Shown: positions 43,501 through 55,254 of the stretch, one piece after another | How the letters are laid out: each line of letters opens with the position of its first letter | How positions within the stretch are numbered: position 1 is the first letter of the stretch | Source of the DNA: Mariannaea sp. PMI_226 | Taxonomy: Eukaryota > Ascomycota > Sordariomycetes > Hypocreales > Nectriaceae | Assembly (NCBI GenBank): GCA_024336345.1 | Contig: JANFOG010000006.1 | Coordinates: 1,240,001-1,304,000 of the forward strand | Length of the DNA stretch: 64,000 bases | Direction of reading: 5' to 3' | The notes under the pieces: generated by a model | Told to the model about the DNA's origin: nothing | Databases searched by the model: none | The model's input: only the letters and a program-made list of their open reading frames with translations | Made by a program: the position numbers and the translations under genes

Positions 43501-45446
43501 GGAGCTCCAGTCTTCGTATTCTACTATGTAGATGATACAACAACAACAACTTACAGCAGGTATGTATGTAAACTGCTTTTTTGGTTAAAGAATGCTTGTT
43601 GGTGTCACAGATCCATTTTTGACGGGTGGGCGTCGGGTGGCTGAGCGCGCTTAGGGTGCCACCCTCTGGTCTGGCTTGCTTAGTACAACGCCATTTTTCT
43701 CAATGGCTTTTCAAGCTTGGGATTTTCGCCGTAGTTAGCTTCGTTGAATGGGTTGTTACTTTGAGTAGAAGAGAAAGAAAAGAAAAGAGTGTTAGGGACA
43801 TAGGATAAGGTAGCATTACCACAGAGAAGATCAATCGCTAGAAGCTAGAGGCAAGATGAGGTAATGGGTTTCAGAAGCCACTTAGCACATGAGCAACATG
43901 CTAATTGAATTGTCTCTATTGCACAGCCCATACCTAGGTACCTTACACATTACGGTAGTACATGCTGTATTAATTGACTCGACAATAGCTGAAAGATGTA
44001 CGGCCGTACCGCACTATGGGCTTTTTGCAGGACGCTAAGCCTCGAACCAGGCTGCACTACTGTACTTGACACATACGAAGCAGAGGTAACTTACCTTACC
44101 GACTAGTCGAGAATGTGCTCCCATCTCAGGTCACGAATGGCCTGTTGGCTAACAGAGTGTGTTATACGAGGTGCGGTCATTGTGAGTGCGAGAGTGTGTG
44201 TGCTAATCATAAAATAAGTACGACCACAGCCACACGAGCGTGGATTTGAGTTCAAACGTAAGGTATCCGAGGTGTCAAAAGGATGGGATTAGGTGGCCGT
44301 TTCCGTCGAACATATGCGCCAAAGGAGAAGAAAAAAAGGTGAGTGGAAAGCACAGAAAGTGACTGTTTGCAAAAAAGGTTTTTTTTTTATGCGCGCGCAC
44401 TCGTGTGCATGTATAGTTGCTGCATCATGTTGCTGTATTCTGCAAATGTAGGTGTTTTTACAGATCAGTGCTACCTTTGTTAGAAGGAACTGATTGTGAT
44501 GCGACGAACCCCCCACCATGCACCACTACCTACCACTCACAACCAGGCCAAACGATCAGCAAGCCCGTAGCACTCTCTAGCCCACCTCAGTATAGGCCAG
44601 GTACCTGAGTTGCTTGCACTCTACCAAAGGTCTCAGAGCTCAGTGGGCCAAGGGGGGGTGCGGTAACACACAGAGAAGGGTGTGAGGAGGGTACGTACCT
44701 CGTGTACTGTGTCAATCTCACTAACGTGATAAAACCCGATTGAGTGGTCGAGTGCTTGAACGGCAACCTGGAATGGGAATGGAAGGGGCGGACTAAAAAA
44801 CCCAAGCAGTTACGAGCCTGCTCGAGCCTGCCCATTCCCATTCCCACTTCCCACCCGGGGGTCCTTCCTTCTCTTCGCCCAGGTCCAGGCCGCATCAATC
44901 ACATCACTCCTGGATCATTCACCTCTCCACCAGCAATTGAACCACCACCACTACCTACCTAACCTACTTTACCGTACCTCATCTCTACCCTTTTTCTTCC
45001 TGTCACTCCCTCTTCTCTCTCCCTCTTCGTGTCACTCTACATCCGTTGCTTTATCCTTGCTCCGTCCTCTCTCTCTTTCACACTCCTCCGCGCCTCATAT
45101 CCTCGCATACCTCCTCTTAATTCTTCCTTCTCTCCTCATCCTCCTCCCTCCTTGTTTTTCTTTTCCTGTTCATTCGTTGCCGTGTCTTCAGAAAGCAGTC
45201 GGTCCGCTTCAGCAGAGTCCTACGTCTACTCCTTCCATTCGGCCTCTCAGACCAGAAAGCCTGTGTTGTTAAAACTTAGCCTCCTACCTCATCACCAACC
45301 TACCCGAAGCGCGTACCCGAAGTATATGGGAGTGTCCGTTTCGGTAATTCGTCCTCAAAGGTGCCGCTCCCGAGGCCACTGTCGCTCGTTGTCCGCCAAA
45401 TAGAAAAGGGCAACTTGAACACTTGTTTTCTACCTGGTCGCCCTAA
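40585..45446. other. Large gene-free interval of 4.9 kb
   Basis: I find no recognisable protein domain, tRNA, rRNA or transposon terminal repeat. It contains A/T homopolymers (around 40972, 41218-41241, 44382), several TACGGAG/CTCCGTA copies (41894, 42535, 42975, 43053), the palindrome TACCTAGGTA at 43931, and an (ACA)n run at 43535-43549. From about 44890 it becomes strongly pyrimidine-rich, which probably marks the promoter and leader of the TPT transporter; two overlapping ORFs there are low-complexity. Confidence 0.5.
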
Positions 45447-47106
45447 ATGTCAATCTCATACAAGTATCCTCTCATGGCTATCCGAGGCGATCTCGAGGAG
45501 GCCAGGGTCTCCTCTCAACCTGTCCCACAGTCCGAGGAAGAAGCAGAAAAGCTTGATGATGGCCCTTCAACGCCCCCGTCCTCTGAGGCGGGACGGGGTC
45601 TAGGACTCCACGCCTCTGTCTACATCCTGTAGGTTGCCAACTAAATCCCCCATGACTATGCTGTGATCGCATATAGCCGATTATCTGTTCTAACATGGCT
45701 CTTTTTTCCGAACTTAGGGGCTGGATGTTCTTTTCAAATATGACGATCCTTTTCAACAAATGGCTTATCGATACTGCCAACTTTCGTATGTGAACCCCTC
45801 GTCTAATAGGTCTTGGTTGGGGGCTGGCTCGTCCCTCTCAATCATCCTCATCGCTCAATTTAAAACAATGCGCTCGTGCTAACCAATCTTTGTACAGGAT
45901 ACCGTGAGTTCTCCCTGCAGCTTTCTAAAATCTAATAATGCGACGACTTCCAATTATGCTGCTCGTCATCGCTTGCCGAGCTTTGCATCATAATACACAA
46001 AACAACTATATGCATATACTGACTTTATACAGCAATCATTCTCACCACATGGCACCTCATCTTCGCCACAGTCGCAACCCAGATTCTTGCCCGCACCTCG
46101 ACGCTTCTCGACTCTCGCCATAAGCTACCCATCTCTCGCCGATTCTTTCTCCGTATCATCCTTCCCATCGGCGTCTTTTACTCCGGCTCCCTCGTCTTCT
46201 CAAATGTCGTCTACCTCTATCTCTCAGTCCCGTTCATCCAAATGCTCAAATCTGCTGGCCCTGTCGCTGTCCTCTTGGCTTCTTGGGCTTGGGGCGTTGC
46301 TGATCCCGACTTGAAAACTCTTGTTAACGTCCTGATCATTGTTTTCGGTGTCGCTATTGCCAGCATTGGCGAGATTCAGTTTTCTTGGCTTGGTTTCGCT
46401 TTCCAATTGACCGGTACAATCTTTGAAGCTATTCGACTGGTCATGATCCAAGTCATGCTCAAGGGAGAAGGAATTCGCATGGACCCTCTTGTTGGACTTT
46501 ACTACTATGCTCCTGTCTGCGCTGTCATGAACATTTTCGTCGTCGCAGTCACCGAGTTTCCCAAGTTCAAGTTTGCGGATGCCCAAAGTGCCGGTCTTGG
46601 AATGCTCTTCCTCAACGCTCTGGCTGCCTTCTTCCTCAACATTGTCAGCGTATTCCTTGTAAGTTGTCTTGTCTAGTTAGTACTGAGGATTCTATCTAAC
46701 CATCTCGTTCTAGATTGGCAAGACGTCGAGTCTCGTCATGGCTCTTACTGGCATTCTCAAGAGCATTCTCTTGGTTGCCGTCTCCGTTCTGATCTGGAGC
46801 ACACCTATCTCACTACTGCAAACCTTTGGCTATTCAATTGCTCTCGTTGGCCTTGTCCTCTATTCCGTTGAGTATCAGCGTATCGTCGAGGGCTTGAGCG
46901 AGTTCAGAAAATGGCTGCATGGGGTTTGGAACGACGAGAACCCTGCTGAGCGCAAGCTGTCTCTCAAAGTTCGCAGAAGTATCATTATTGGCATTATCGG
47001 CTTCGTGACCATTGCTTTTGCGGTTGCAATGTGGCATATTTTTAGTCTCTCAGGTGGAGACATATCTTCAATGACGGCATCCTGGTTTGGTTCCAGTTCA
47101 ACATGA
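45447..47106 (+). CDS. TPT/DUF250-family membrane transporter (nucleotide-sugar or triose-phosphate translocator type)
   Basis: Exons 45447-45628, 45718-45785, 45898-45903, 46033-46658 and 46714-47106 give 424 residues. The third exon is 6 nt (GATACC). It joins FRYPIILTTWHLIFATVATQ, the canonical start of the second helix in this family; no other phase gives it. About ten hydrophobic helices follow, with SLVFSNVVYLYLSVPFIQMLKSAGPV, the GEIQFSWLGFAFQLTGTIFEAIRLVMIQVML block, and IGKTSSLVMALTGILKSILLV. These are typical of EamA/TPT carriers of Golgi or ER membranes. The N-terminal 60 residues are hydrophilic and acidic. Substrate cannot be deduced. A start at the second ATG (45474) is possible. 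Confidence 0.9.
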
Positions 47107-47441
47107 AATAACGGTTCACGGATTGCATATGGTCTAGAGGTTTAGAGAAAAATAACTTACTATAATGTCTTTAATGAATGATACCACCTTCTGTTCTTCG
47201 TTCAACTGCTCGTTAGTTTGGCTGGTATCATGTGAATGAGTGCTGCTCTTTGTTCTTTTTTTTTTACCACATTTTCTGTGTCAATTAAATTATATATAGT
47301 GATTCTATCTCGTACAGCTGTTCAACTCGTTTACCAAGATCCCCTCCAATCAGGAATATCCGATTCAACCCAAATGTGTGATTGATCAACAAAGGACTCA
47401 GAATATATTGCACTCTCCTGCTACTAACCGAGTCCAGGCGT
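47107..47441. other. Convergent 3' region
   Basis: 335 bp between the TPT transporter and the SHG1-like gene. AT-rich, with a T-run near 47260. Nothing else seen. Confidence 0.55.
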
Positions 47442-50125
47442 TCAGCGGCTTCTGCTCCGTCGACGGCTTCGACTTCTATCCCGGCGCTCTCGGCGAGGAG
47501 ACAGACTGCGGTCCCGTCGAGTCCTTCGATCCCCCGACCGGTCCCTATCCCGATCGCGTTCACGATCTCTTTCACGATCCCTATCCCTGTCTCTATCTCG
47601 ATCGCGATCACGCCGGTCCCGGTCTCTGTCGCGGTCTCTGTCCCTTTCCCTCTCTCTATCTCGGTCTCGATCTCGATCCTTTTCTCTTTCTCGCTCTCTT
47701 TCTCTGTCTCTGTCCCTATCCCGATCACGTTCGCGTTCACGATCTCGGTCTCGGTCACGATCCCTCTCCCTGTCTTTATCCCTATCCCGCTCCCGTTCTC
47801 TCCGCTCACGGTCCCGGTCATCTCGTGCGCGGTACCTATCACCTCCGTCCCTTTCCCTTTCCCTTTCCCTTTCCCTGTCCCTATCTCGATCTCGGTCCCT
47901 ATCACGCTGACTCCTGCTCGGAGATCGACTCTTCCGTCTTTCATCGCGCCCGCCTCCAGGAGTGTATCTGTCAATATCTTCGGTGGGCCAGCGTCGGCGC
48001 ATATCGGAAAGTCTCTCACCACTAGTTTTCTTGTCGTCCAGACCCGGAATTGGCAGCCCCTTGTCTCTAGCATCTTTTTGGGCAGCCAAGTAGGCTTTGG
48101 CTTCCTTCTCTCGTTTTTTCACTTCTTCAAGCTTCCATTCCTCTAGTTGTTCATCCTTTACCTTGATAGGAGGTGGTGCCGCTGCAGTAGTGGGCCTGGA
48201 TCGAGAGCGGCTCCGTCGTTCTCGTTCTCGTCCCCGACCCTTCTCGCGATCTGTCTCACGGTCTCGGTCCGCTGCATCTCTACTACGTCGACGCGGTGGT
48301 GAGCGCTCCTTTCGCTCTCGTTCACGATCACGATCACGATCGCGATCTCTGTCGCGATCTCTAGGATCGTAATGATCAGCGGCGGGACGGACTTCTCGAG
48401 AGCGGCTTCGACCCCTCCGCACGCGCGAGCGACTCCTATCCCGTCTCGGCGACCGTGGCCGTGACCGTGAGCGAGCTCGCCTGTCTCTGCTCCGCTCTCG
48501 GCGGCTCGTTGACATCCTAGATCTGCTTCTCTCTCGCTTCTCGTTTCTGTGACGAGATCGACTCCGCTCCCGTCGTCTAGATCTGCTCCTCTCGTAGTGG
48601 TCATATCTTGGTCGAGAACGGCTCCTTTCCGTGTGATCAGTTGTTCGAATGCGGGAGCGACTTCTTTCTCGTCTAACGCGTGATCGGCTTCGTTCCCGTC
48701 TGACTGCTGTTCTAGATCCAGCACGCTCAGCCCGAGGAGACCGTGACCGGCGATCGGTCGGTTGCCGACTGCCTCGTCGATCATCTCTTTCTCTTGGGCG
48801 ATCACGCTCTCGATCTCGATCCAGCTGTCGTGAGACGCTTTGACTAGATCTTCTCTCGTCTCTAGACTCTGAAGGTTTGGACTCAGCGGGTGGTTTTGAA
48901 CTTCCTCGTTCAGGCTTGAGACCGCTGTCACTGGGTTTCCGATTGTCCGAAGTACGAGTAGATTCTTTCCAGATAGGGTTGATGGCCGAGGCAGGCCCTG
49001 TCTTTCTGGGTGGAGGGGCAAGAGTGTTGTCAACTTCCAGTTCTCGTTCCCGGTGTGCTGCCTTGGAACTTTCACGAATCAGGTCTGCCAGAGCTTCTTG
49101 TTCCAGCTTCTCATGATCCTCTTTTGATAGTTTCTCCTTGAGCTCTGCAGAGATGGCCTCCTTGTCTTTCTGGCGGGCATCTCTATCTCGATCGCGATCT
49201 CGGTCGTGGTCTCGGTCCCGGTCCCGGTCTCTATCCCGGTCTCTATCACGATCTCGTGTATCTCGGTCGCGGTCACGGTCACGGTCACGGTCTCGATCCC
49301 GATCTCGATCTCGCTCTCGGTCATGCTGATCGCGATTCTTGTGTCGTTTCTCTCTCTCAATGTCGCGAAGCCGCTCGCGTTCGAGGCGCTCCTCTTCACG
49401 CTTCCTCCTCCGCTCATCTCTCTCTGCTTGTCGTTTAATTTCGGCTTCCTCCCGCGCGAGTGCTTCTTTCTTGCTTTCTTCTCGAGCAATCCTCCGTTTC
49501 TCTTCCTCAATTGCAAGCTCTTTCTGTCGAATCTCCTCTCGAAGTCGCTCACGCTCTCTTTGTCTAGCTTTCGTATCGGCGGCGTAATCCTCGTCTGTCT
49601 TGGAACCTTGGATGCGCTCTTTCTCGGCCGATTCTTCGCCAATCTCAGTTCGTCGTATTTCGCGAATACGCTCTTCGATTGCCGCATTGTCGATTAACTG
49701 GCCAATGACATCCTCGGCTTTCTGATAGACTCCTGAACGCTCGAGCGCTCCATCTATGAGCGCAGCAGCTTTCTTTTGATCAAGGGTCAGAAGTTGGTGT
49801 GGATTCTTTTCAATCTCCTGCTCGGCGACTTCAAGTATGGCCTTCGTGACTTGTGCTTCATAATCCTAAAGAAAAAACAGTATGTCAGCATGTGCCAATG
49901 TCTTGGTATCTCATCGACACGCACGCTCGCCTCAAACTTGTCCCAAACTTGTTTGCGAATTGTATCATATGCACCCTCCTTCTTGAAGCTGCGGGCAAGA
50001 GACTCGATCGCAGCGCGCGTCGCGGAAGGTAGAGGAAGATCGGAGGCCTTGAACTTCCGAGCTGATGGCGCAGTTGTTGTTTCTCCGGCTATGGGAGCTT
50101 GTTTGGTTGTCGGTGCCGCCATCAT
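47442..50125 (-). CDS. SHG1: COMPASS subunit Shg1/BOD1-domain protein with long Arg-Asp/Arg-Glu/RS tail
   Basis: Exons 50125-49925 and 49865-47442 (59-bp intron, GTGCGT..TTAG) give 874 residues. Residues about 25-130 form the Shg1/BOD1 domain: ESLARSFKKEGAYDTIRKQVWDKF, SDYEAQVTKAILEVAEQEIEKNP, then DQKKAAALIDGALERSGVYQKAEDVIGQLI. In yeast Shg1 is a subunit of the Set1 H3K4 methyltransferase complex. Everything after that is charged: a coiled coil rich in Glu/Arg (RQRERERLREEIRQKELAIEEEKRR), two (DR)n/(RE)n blocks, and many RSRSR motifs ending RSRSRRRSRSR. The frame is open throughout but has no internal Met between the domain and residue about 538, so an ATG-based search splits it. The family member is unusually long compared with yeast Shg1 (about 140 residues). 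Confidence 0.85.
47470..47920 (-). repeat. Degenerate hexamer repeat encoding (Arg-Asp/Arg-Glu)n
   Basis: On the minus strand the DNA is a run of CGxGAx/AGAGAx codon pairs. Similar shorter blocks are at about 48326-48365 and 49180-49325. They produce long open antisense frames without coding meaning. Confidence 0.8.
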
Positions 50126-50880
50126 TCAATACGGAGTAGTTTGAGGGTGGAAATGAAGCGACGAGAGGCGCCAGCCAGAGTGAGGCGCAAAAGCTAGATT
50201 TTTATTTAGGTTGTGACATGCCCCAATGATCCTGGCGACTGAATTTCAAACAATGGCTTCTCATCAAAGGCCGTACTGGACAAATAATTTGAAGCGCCGG
50301 CGAAAGAATGGCGCATGCGCTACGGTTGAAAGAAGACAGGAGATGAGGTGCCGCGAGCGTGACCATGGTTCAACGCCAGGTCACGTGAGACAATCTGCTC
50401 GCGAACTACCCTGAAGACAGGACCAGAATCTGGTTGTCCAGTTGGTAGCATCTATATAGAACTACGGGTTTATGAATAAATTTGTATAAGTTGGTTTTGT
50501 TTTTTATAATATCTGGTAGTTATATTCCTTGGTTGGTTGTTATTTTGTATATGCTATTATGCACGAGTTGATATTGAGATTCCCCGAAAGTACAATGCAT
50601 TATAACAGGCCACTCGCAAGTTACATCAAGAGAGCACATGGCGATTTCATAACATTTCTTCACTTCAAAGCAAACTATGTTGTAATACTCAATAGAAAAT
50701 ATGATCTCAATTTATAATACAAGAAAACTCCTCATTGCCCAGTGCCGAACAATACGGCCACAATCACTCACAACTTGTGAGTACTGCCTACATGCTGTAT
50801 AGGCTTCTTGACCGTTGCGTCTCAACGTCAGACCGCTGTAATATCCACCACAAATGTCTAAACAGATCATGATACTACTA
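50126..50880. other. Intergenic, no gene seen
   Basis: Promoter of the SHG1-like gene (a TACGGAG copy directly upstream of the ATG at 50130) and the 3' flank of the LPMO gene. The middle is AT-rich. Confidence 0.5.
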
Positions 50881-51693
50881 CTAGTACGTCGTCGTTGCAG
50901 ATGCAGTACTAGTAGCAGACGATGGCTCTTGTTTAACTGAAGTAATACCACCCTCAATGATAGGCGGTCCTGGAACCTTATAATCCTCCGGGTTGGAGTA
51001 AATGTTGATGTAAATCCCAGAGTCATCGGGGTCGTAGAGACTCATGCCGTTAATGCCTTTTGGCTCATCTGAACCCTGGCTGGTGATCTTGAGGTTGAAG
51101 CATTGGGGATAGTTTTGGGCACCGTACTTCTCAATTGCATTATGGAGAGCAATGATTTCGTGACGAAGAACATAGTTTCCTTCTGCAATATTTTCTGGAA
51201 TGCGAACATTCCACGCAAAGCCATTTTCAAGCAGGATGTTGTCAGCATAAGTCCCAGGCCTGCCACGCTCGATGATACCCATAGCGTCAATCTTGAAGAA
51301 CTCAAGGGTCGCCTTGTCAACTTCCTCGCAGGGGCCGTGGCAGTTGGCAAGATAGTCTAAAATAGGACCATGATGGTTGTCAGGCCATTCTGACCACTGG
51401 ACAGTGATGACATCTCCGGCGGCAACCTCGACATGCCCTTTGGCCGGGACTGCTTCCCGGTGACAGATGATGTCAGGCTCATAGTAAGCCTCGGGAGACA
51501 CGAATCCATTGTCTAACTGCTCGATTGTCCAACCTGCAACAATAGGAGGATCGTGCTTGTAGGGGAAATTGACACTGTCATAGCCTTCGTAGGAGACTCC
51601 GTTGATTATGAGGTTCTTGACGTGGCCATGGCCAAGGACTAAGGAAGAAGTCGTCAGAAAGGTGACCAAGGAGAGGACTTTGGATAGAGTCAT
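50881..51693 (-). CDS. AA9 lytic polysaccharide monooxygenase (former GH61)
   Basis: Secreted copper enzyme that oxidatively cleaves cellulose or related glucans. Single exon, 270 residues from the ATG at 51693, which is followed by a signal peptide (MTLSKVLSLVTFLTTSSLVLG). Cleavage after Gly21 leaves His22 as the mature N-terminus (HGHVKNLIINGVSY), which is required for the histidine brace. The second copper His lies in EWPDNHHGPILDYLANC, and the axial Tyr and second-sphere Gln in GAQNYPQCFNLKI. Paired Cys (IICHRE / ANCHGPC / PQC) fit the family disulfides. A short Ser/Thr tail (SSATSTASATTTY) remains without a CBM1. Longer upstream frames start before the signal and are not used. Confidence 0.95.
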   Translation of the reverse strand: MTLSKVLSLVTFLTTSSLVLGHGHVKNLIINGVSYEGYDSVNFPYKHDPPIVAGWTIEQLDNGFVSPEAYYEPDIICHREAVPAKGHVEVAAGDVITVQWSEWPDNHHGPILDYLANCHGPCEEVDKATLEFFKIDAMGIIERGRPGTYADNILLENGFAWNVRIPENIAEGNYVLRHEIIALHNAIEKYGAQNYPQCFNLKITSQGSDEPKGINGMSLYDPDDSGIYINIYSNPEDYKVPGPPIIEGGITSVKQEPSSATSTASATTTY

Positions 51694-53278
51694 AGTGAAG
51701 AAAAGAGATCGAATTTTGGAATTGAAAATTGAAACTAATTTACATGAGTGTAAAAATTCTCTAGGCCAACTTATGAGAATGATGGAACGGTAATAATACC
51801 ATAGGAAGAACAATCATCTTTTATATCTATCATGACCACGAAAGAGTAAACTACTAGCGAGACCACCGGCAGCATGAAAGTCAGGATAAACATCAGCCAA
51901 GATAACTAGACTTGACGGGCGCCTGAGCCTACGTAGTACCTTCGCATTGTTTTGTTTATCCTCAGCCGAAACATTGAAGAGCGCTTGGAACGGGTCTGCT
52001 CTGGTTGGACCACTCACTTTTGGTACACCTTGGCGAGCTGGCCGCGACCTCAATTGATGCAGCCAAGACGACGCCACACGTCGAGGATATATTAAAATTA
52101 TCAAGGCGTATGGCCTCGAAGTCTGTCTCCGAGGCCGACTCGTCCTTATTGACGGATAGCTGCTTCAAAGCACATAGGGGATGACTGCTGAAAAGTGGCT
52201 GAATGCAGGGAGGCGCCAGCACGGAAGTACGTGTCACAGAAATGCTCATACAGGCCAAGTTCTGTTGTACGCTGTTTGCTAGAGCTGCAGCGGGAGAATT
52301 CGCTGTCCCGCATTTCGAATATGCAGGACCAGAATAATGTGAAAAGGCTTGCTCGGCCCTGGGCACTCATGCAGGAAGCCGCACGCTATTCAGTAGAACC
52401 ACGAGAAATACTGCTAGAATTACCGAGATCAGCCGCCCTCGTCACAGACAGACCAACAAGTATGGACCGATACTTGCATATGCTTTCGCACCATGCATCT
52501 CTGGGGCAAGATGTCCAAGCCATCGTGCTATTGGTTGACAGTCGACCTCTAGAGCTTGGCAATATATTTTATGGATATGCTTGTGCTTGTGCAAGCAACC
52601 CAACTTGGGAAGAGAAGAGGGATTGATGTATTCTCCGGCTGATGGTGCTCTGCAGGGGACACAAAGAACCGTGCTACTACGAATACATACGCACAGATGT
52701 AAGTGAGGTCGTACAATGGAGAAATAGAGAGGCCTCGTCTTTGACAAAGGTTTAGAAAAGAGTCTAAACAGACCGTTTAAGGAAGCTTTGTACTGCCAAG
52801 CACAGCCGAGTTTTGAAGTCAGATGCATTATTGACAGAAAGGCAACTTCAGGCGAATTCAGCCAGCCTCAAGCAGCCCAGTCTGAGACCTCTTCGACCGA
52901 GGGCCCAACCCCTGTTATAAAAGGGCGTGTTATGCATAACAGGTCACATCATGCATGAACACCAAGCGTGCAGTTTTGTACATGATTGACGCATTGACGT
53001 TACACATAAGAATTCTAATACCTAATGATCATGGATGTCGAGGATGATGTGCCAACATCAAGCCGCGAGCCCATGAGTAGCAAGTCTGCGATAAGGGGTA
53101 AAACCCTTTCACAAACTGCATCAAGAAAAATATACATTCGCACGCACTTTTGTACCCCGTTGCCAAGAACTTAGAGGTGGATATCATGCCGTTCCATCAT
53201 CAAGTTCGTAGAATAGGAGAGATCCCAACCATCAACGCCATGCCTGCAAAATGCATTGCCTAAGCCAACCTGGGCTGC
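51694..53278. other. Intergenic, no gene supported
   Basis: 1.6 kb. The open frames at 51962-52366 (minus) and 52195-52626 (plus) overlap and neither shows a known motif. A 14-bp perfect palindrome TGTTATGCATAACA lies at 52928-52941. Confidence 0.45.
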
Positions 53279-54856
53279 TCAAAACTCGCCCTCTCCGCCA
53301 TGCCCAACAACGCTGGCAGTCCACAGCCCGACCAAACCCCACCAGCTGACTTTCCAGCCTCTCCAAAGCCCATCGAGTCCCTGACCCTTTTTGTGGATGG
53401 TGGGCGCAACCCCTCTAGGCCTGCCCCTGGTCTTCTTTGGAGCGACGGTCCTGGACGGCACCTCCCTCGACCCTTCCTCTGTGACAATGTGGTACATAGT
53501 ACCGAAAGCACCATCATATCGCCCAGGTGGGACAATAGTGGTGAGTTGTTGCTCTGGGCCACCGAGAGCTTGCATATACTCTTGGCTGGAGAGGAGGGCT
53601 ACCTGTCCACGGCGTAGAACAGTCTCGATAGGAAGCTTGACCAGGATCGCTGCGGAAGAGGCAAAAAACTTGGCCACGGAGAAAGTCATTGGAGAGGCGT
53701 GGCTATCAATCATAAATCGTGTTCGAAGGACAAGAGGAGTTGAAAGTGTCAGAACCGGGTGGATCAAGGAGTGGAGAACTGTGGGAATCAGAAGCATGGA
53801 GGAGCAGAGATAAGAGGGGAGCGCTCGAAGGGTTGCCAGCGTCCTGCGCTGTCCCTTTAGACTGGGAGTGACGATGAGTCTGTGAGAAAGTTAGTTTGTG
53901 TGTATTCATACCAAAGAAGCTCTGGTTCTTACCTGGTGCGAACCAGATCCAAAGGTGATAGGGCCACACCTGTGGCGACAGCAGCAGCAGCAGCCACAAA
54001 GAGTGAGGTCCAAGGATAAGGTGAGGCGATGTCGATAAGACGATCGATGTCATCCTTGACGCCAATATCTGGTACATTGAAGATAGCACTCAAGAAACTT
54101 CTCGACCAGTTCTCAAGCAAAGATTGGAGGACGGTGTATAAGAAGGTGGAATTGGATCCCTTCCATACCCCCCAAGCTCCCTCTTTACCCCACAGCTGCC
54201 CGATCACCTCGAGTACTGAATCCGGACGGCGCAGGGCGAGGAAATGTTCCGGAATAACCGGCTTCTTCACAGGCGACGGGGATCGACGACCGTTAGTTCG
54301 TCGACGGTTTGTTGGAGTGGGAGTGCTTGGCAAGTTCGAGGTGAAGTATGCTGGCTCCTCGTTCTCCGAATCTGACTCATGAAGCTAGTTCATGCTAGTT
54401 AGTATAGCAGCACACACAATCAAAGCTTCAGGTTAACCTTACATCATATGCCGTGCTTGGGTAGGTAGGACTACGTCTTTTCAGAGCCTCAGACTCGGTC
54501 GGAGACAAAAGCGCAGCATTCTCATCCTGGTTGCGAACTTGCAAAATTGTCTTGGCAACTTCAAAAGGTTGGGCCATAAGCACCGACGTATATTTCCACA
54601 TCAGCTCCTCAATCAAGTCCTTGACATTTTGGATGACAGATGGCGATGGTTCCCCAATGTAGTCCTTGTATTCTAGGTCGGAGAACACATCCCGAGCTTT
54701 GGTGGCATATTTTCCACTAGCTGTCGCATGGTGACCGCCTTGTGAAAATGGATTCGGGCTGGAGCTTGAGCTGGTGGCCGCATTGGTGGGAGGGCCAATG
54801 GTCGGAGGGATATAGTATGGCCTCAGGGGATTAAAATTTTCTCGGTGATTTGACAT
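53279..54856 (-). CDS. UGO1: Mitochondrial outer-membrane fusion protein Ugo1 (carrier fold)
   Basis: Ugo1 links Fzo1 and Mgm1 in mitochondrial fusion and is a modified mitochondrial-carrier protein. Exons 54856-54443, 54384-53933 and 53879-53279 give 488 residues. Carrier-type signatures are degenerate, as known for Ugo1: VLMAQPFEVAKTILQVRNQ in the first half, SPLDLVRTRLIV in the middle, and KLPIETVLRRGQVALL plus YDGAFGTMYHIVTEEG in the last third. A Pro/Arg/Ser-rich loop (PTPTNRRRTNGRRSPSPVKKP) separates the first and second repeats. The N-terminal 90 residues are polar (FNPLRPYYIPPTIGPPT). It faces away from the ferredoxin gene across 398 bp, and both products act in mitochondria. Confidence 0.85.
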
Positions 54857-55254
54857 GGTGAAGGTGAGGCATGCACCGACATTTAAAAATGTGAGAATTG
54901 AAAATCCCACCTGAAGGGCTTTCGATCATCGAAAATGAAATCATGCATGCTCTTACCCAGCACGGAGATAAAAGCGCGGAGGCCGGCGAATGAATTTCCC
55001 GGCCGATAAGGCCTCTTATCCGAGCTATTCGCTTTTTTCTCCGCTGCTTAATATCATCTTTAACGTGAGAGGACGGATCGAATTGGGCGAGGGAGCCAGC
55101 GGCCATTGAGCGAATTGGTGTGTTCAGCTCCGCTTGAAATTTGTCGACTTGAATCGTTTTGTTCCCAAGATTAGACGTGCGTTCTCACAGCGGCTCTTCC
55201 ATTCCATTCCTATAGTGGTTCTGGTCTTACCCCTCCGATTTTAGAGCCGACACT
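54857..55254. promoter_or_regulatory. Divergent promoter, UGO1 / YAH1
   Basis: 398 bp between the start codons of two mitochondrial genes transcribed in opposite directions. No TATA box is clear. Confidence 0.55.

Noticed and set aside
44937..45403. Overlapping ORFs rich in Ser/Leu/Pro before the TPT gene
   Set aside because: They translate a CT-rich promoter or leader block; composition is explained by the DNA bias.
47378..48146. Plus-strand ORFs of 215 and 254 codons
   Set aside because: They are the antisense of the Arg-Asp/Arg-Glu repeat of the SHG1-like gene; the hexamer repeat keeps several frames open and the products are low-complexity.
48158..49687. Minus-strand ORFs of 305 and 202 codons in shifted frames
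   Set aside because: The SHG1 frame is open through the whole stretch and carries the conserved domain upstream. These are alternative frames of the same repetitive sequence.
52195..52626. Plus-strand ORF of 143 codons with an overlapping minus-strand ORF
   Set aside because: Neither shows a known domain or signal. It is not strong enough to call a gene.
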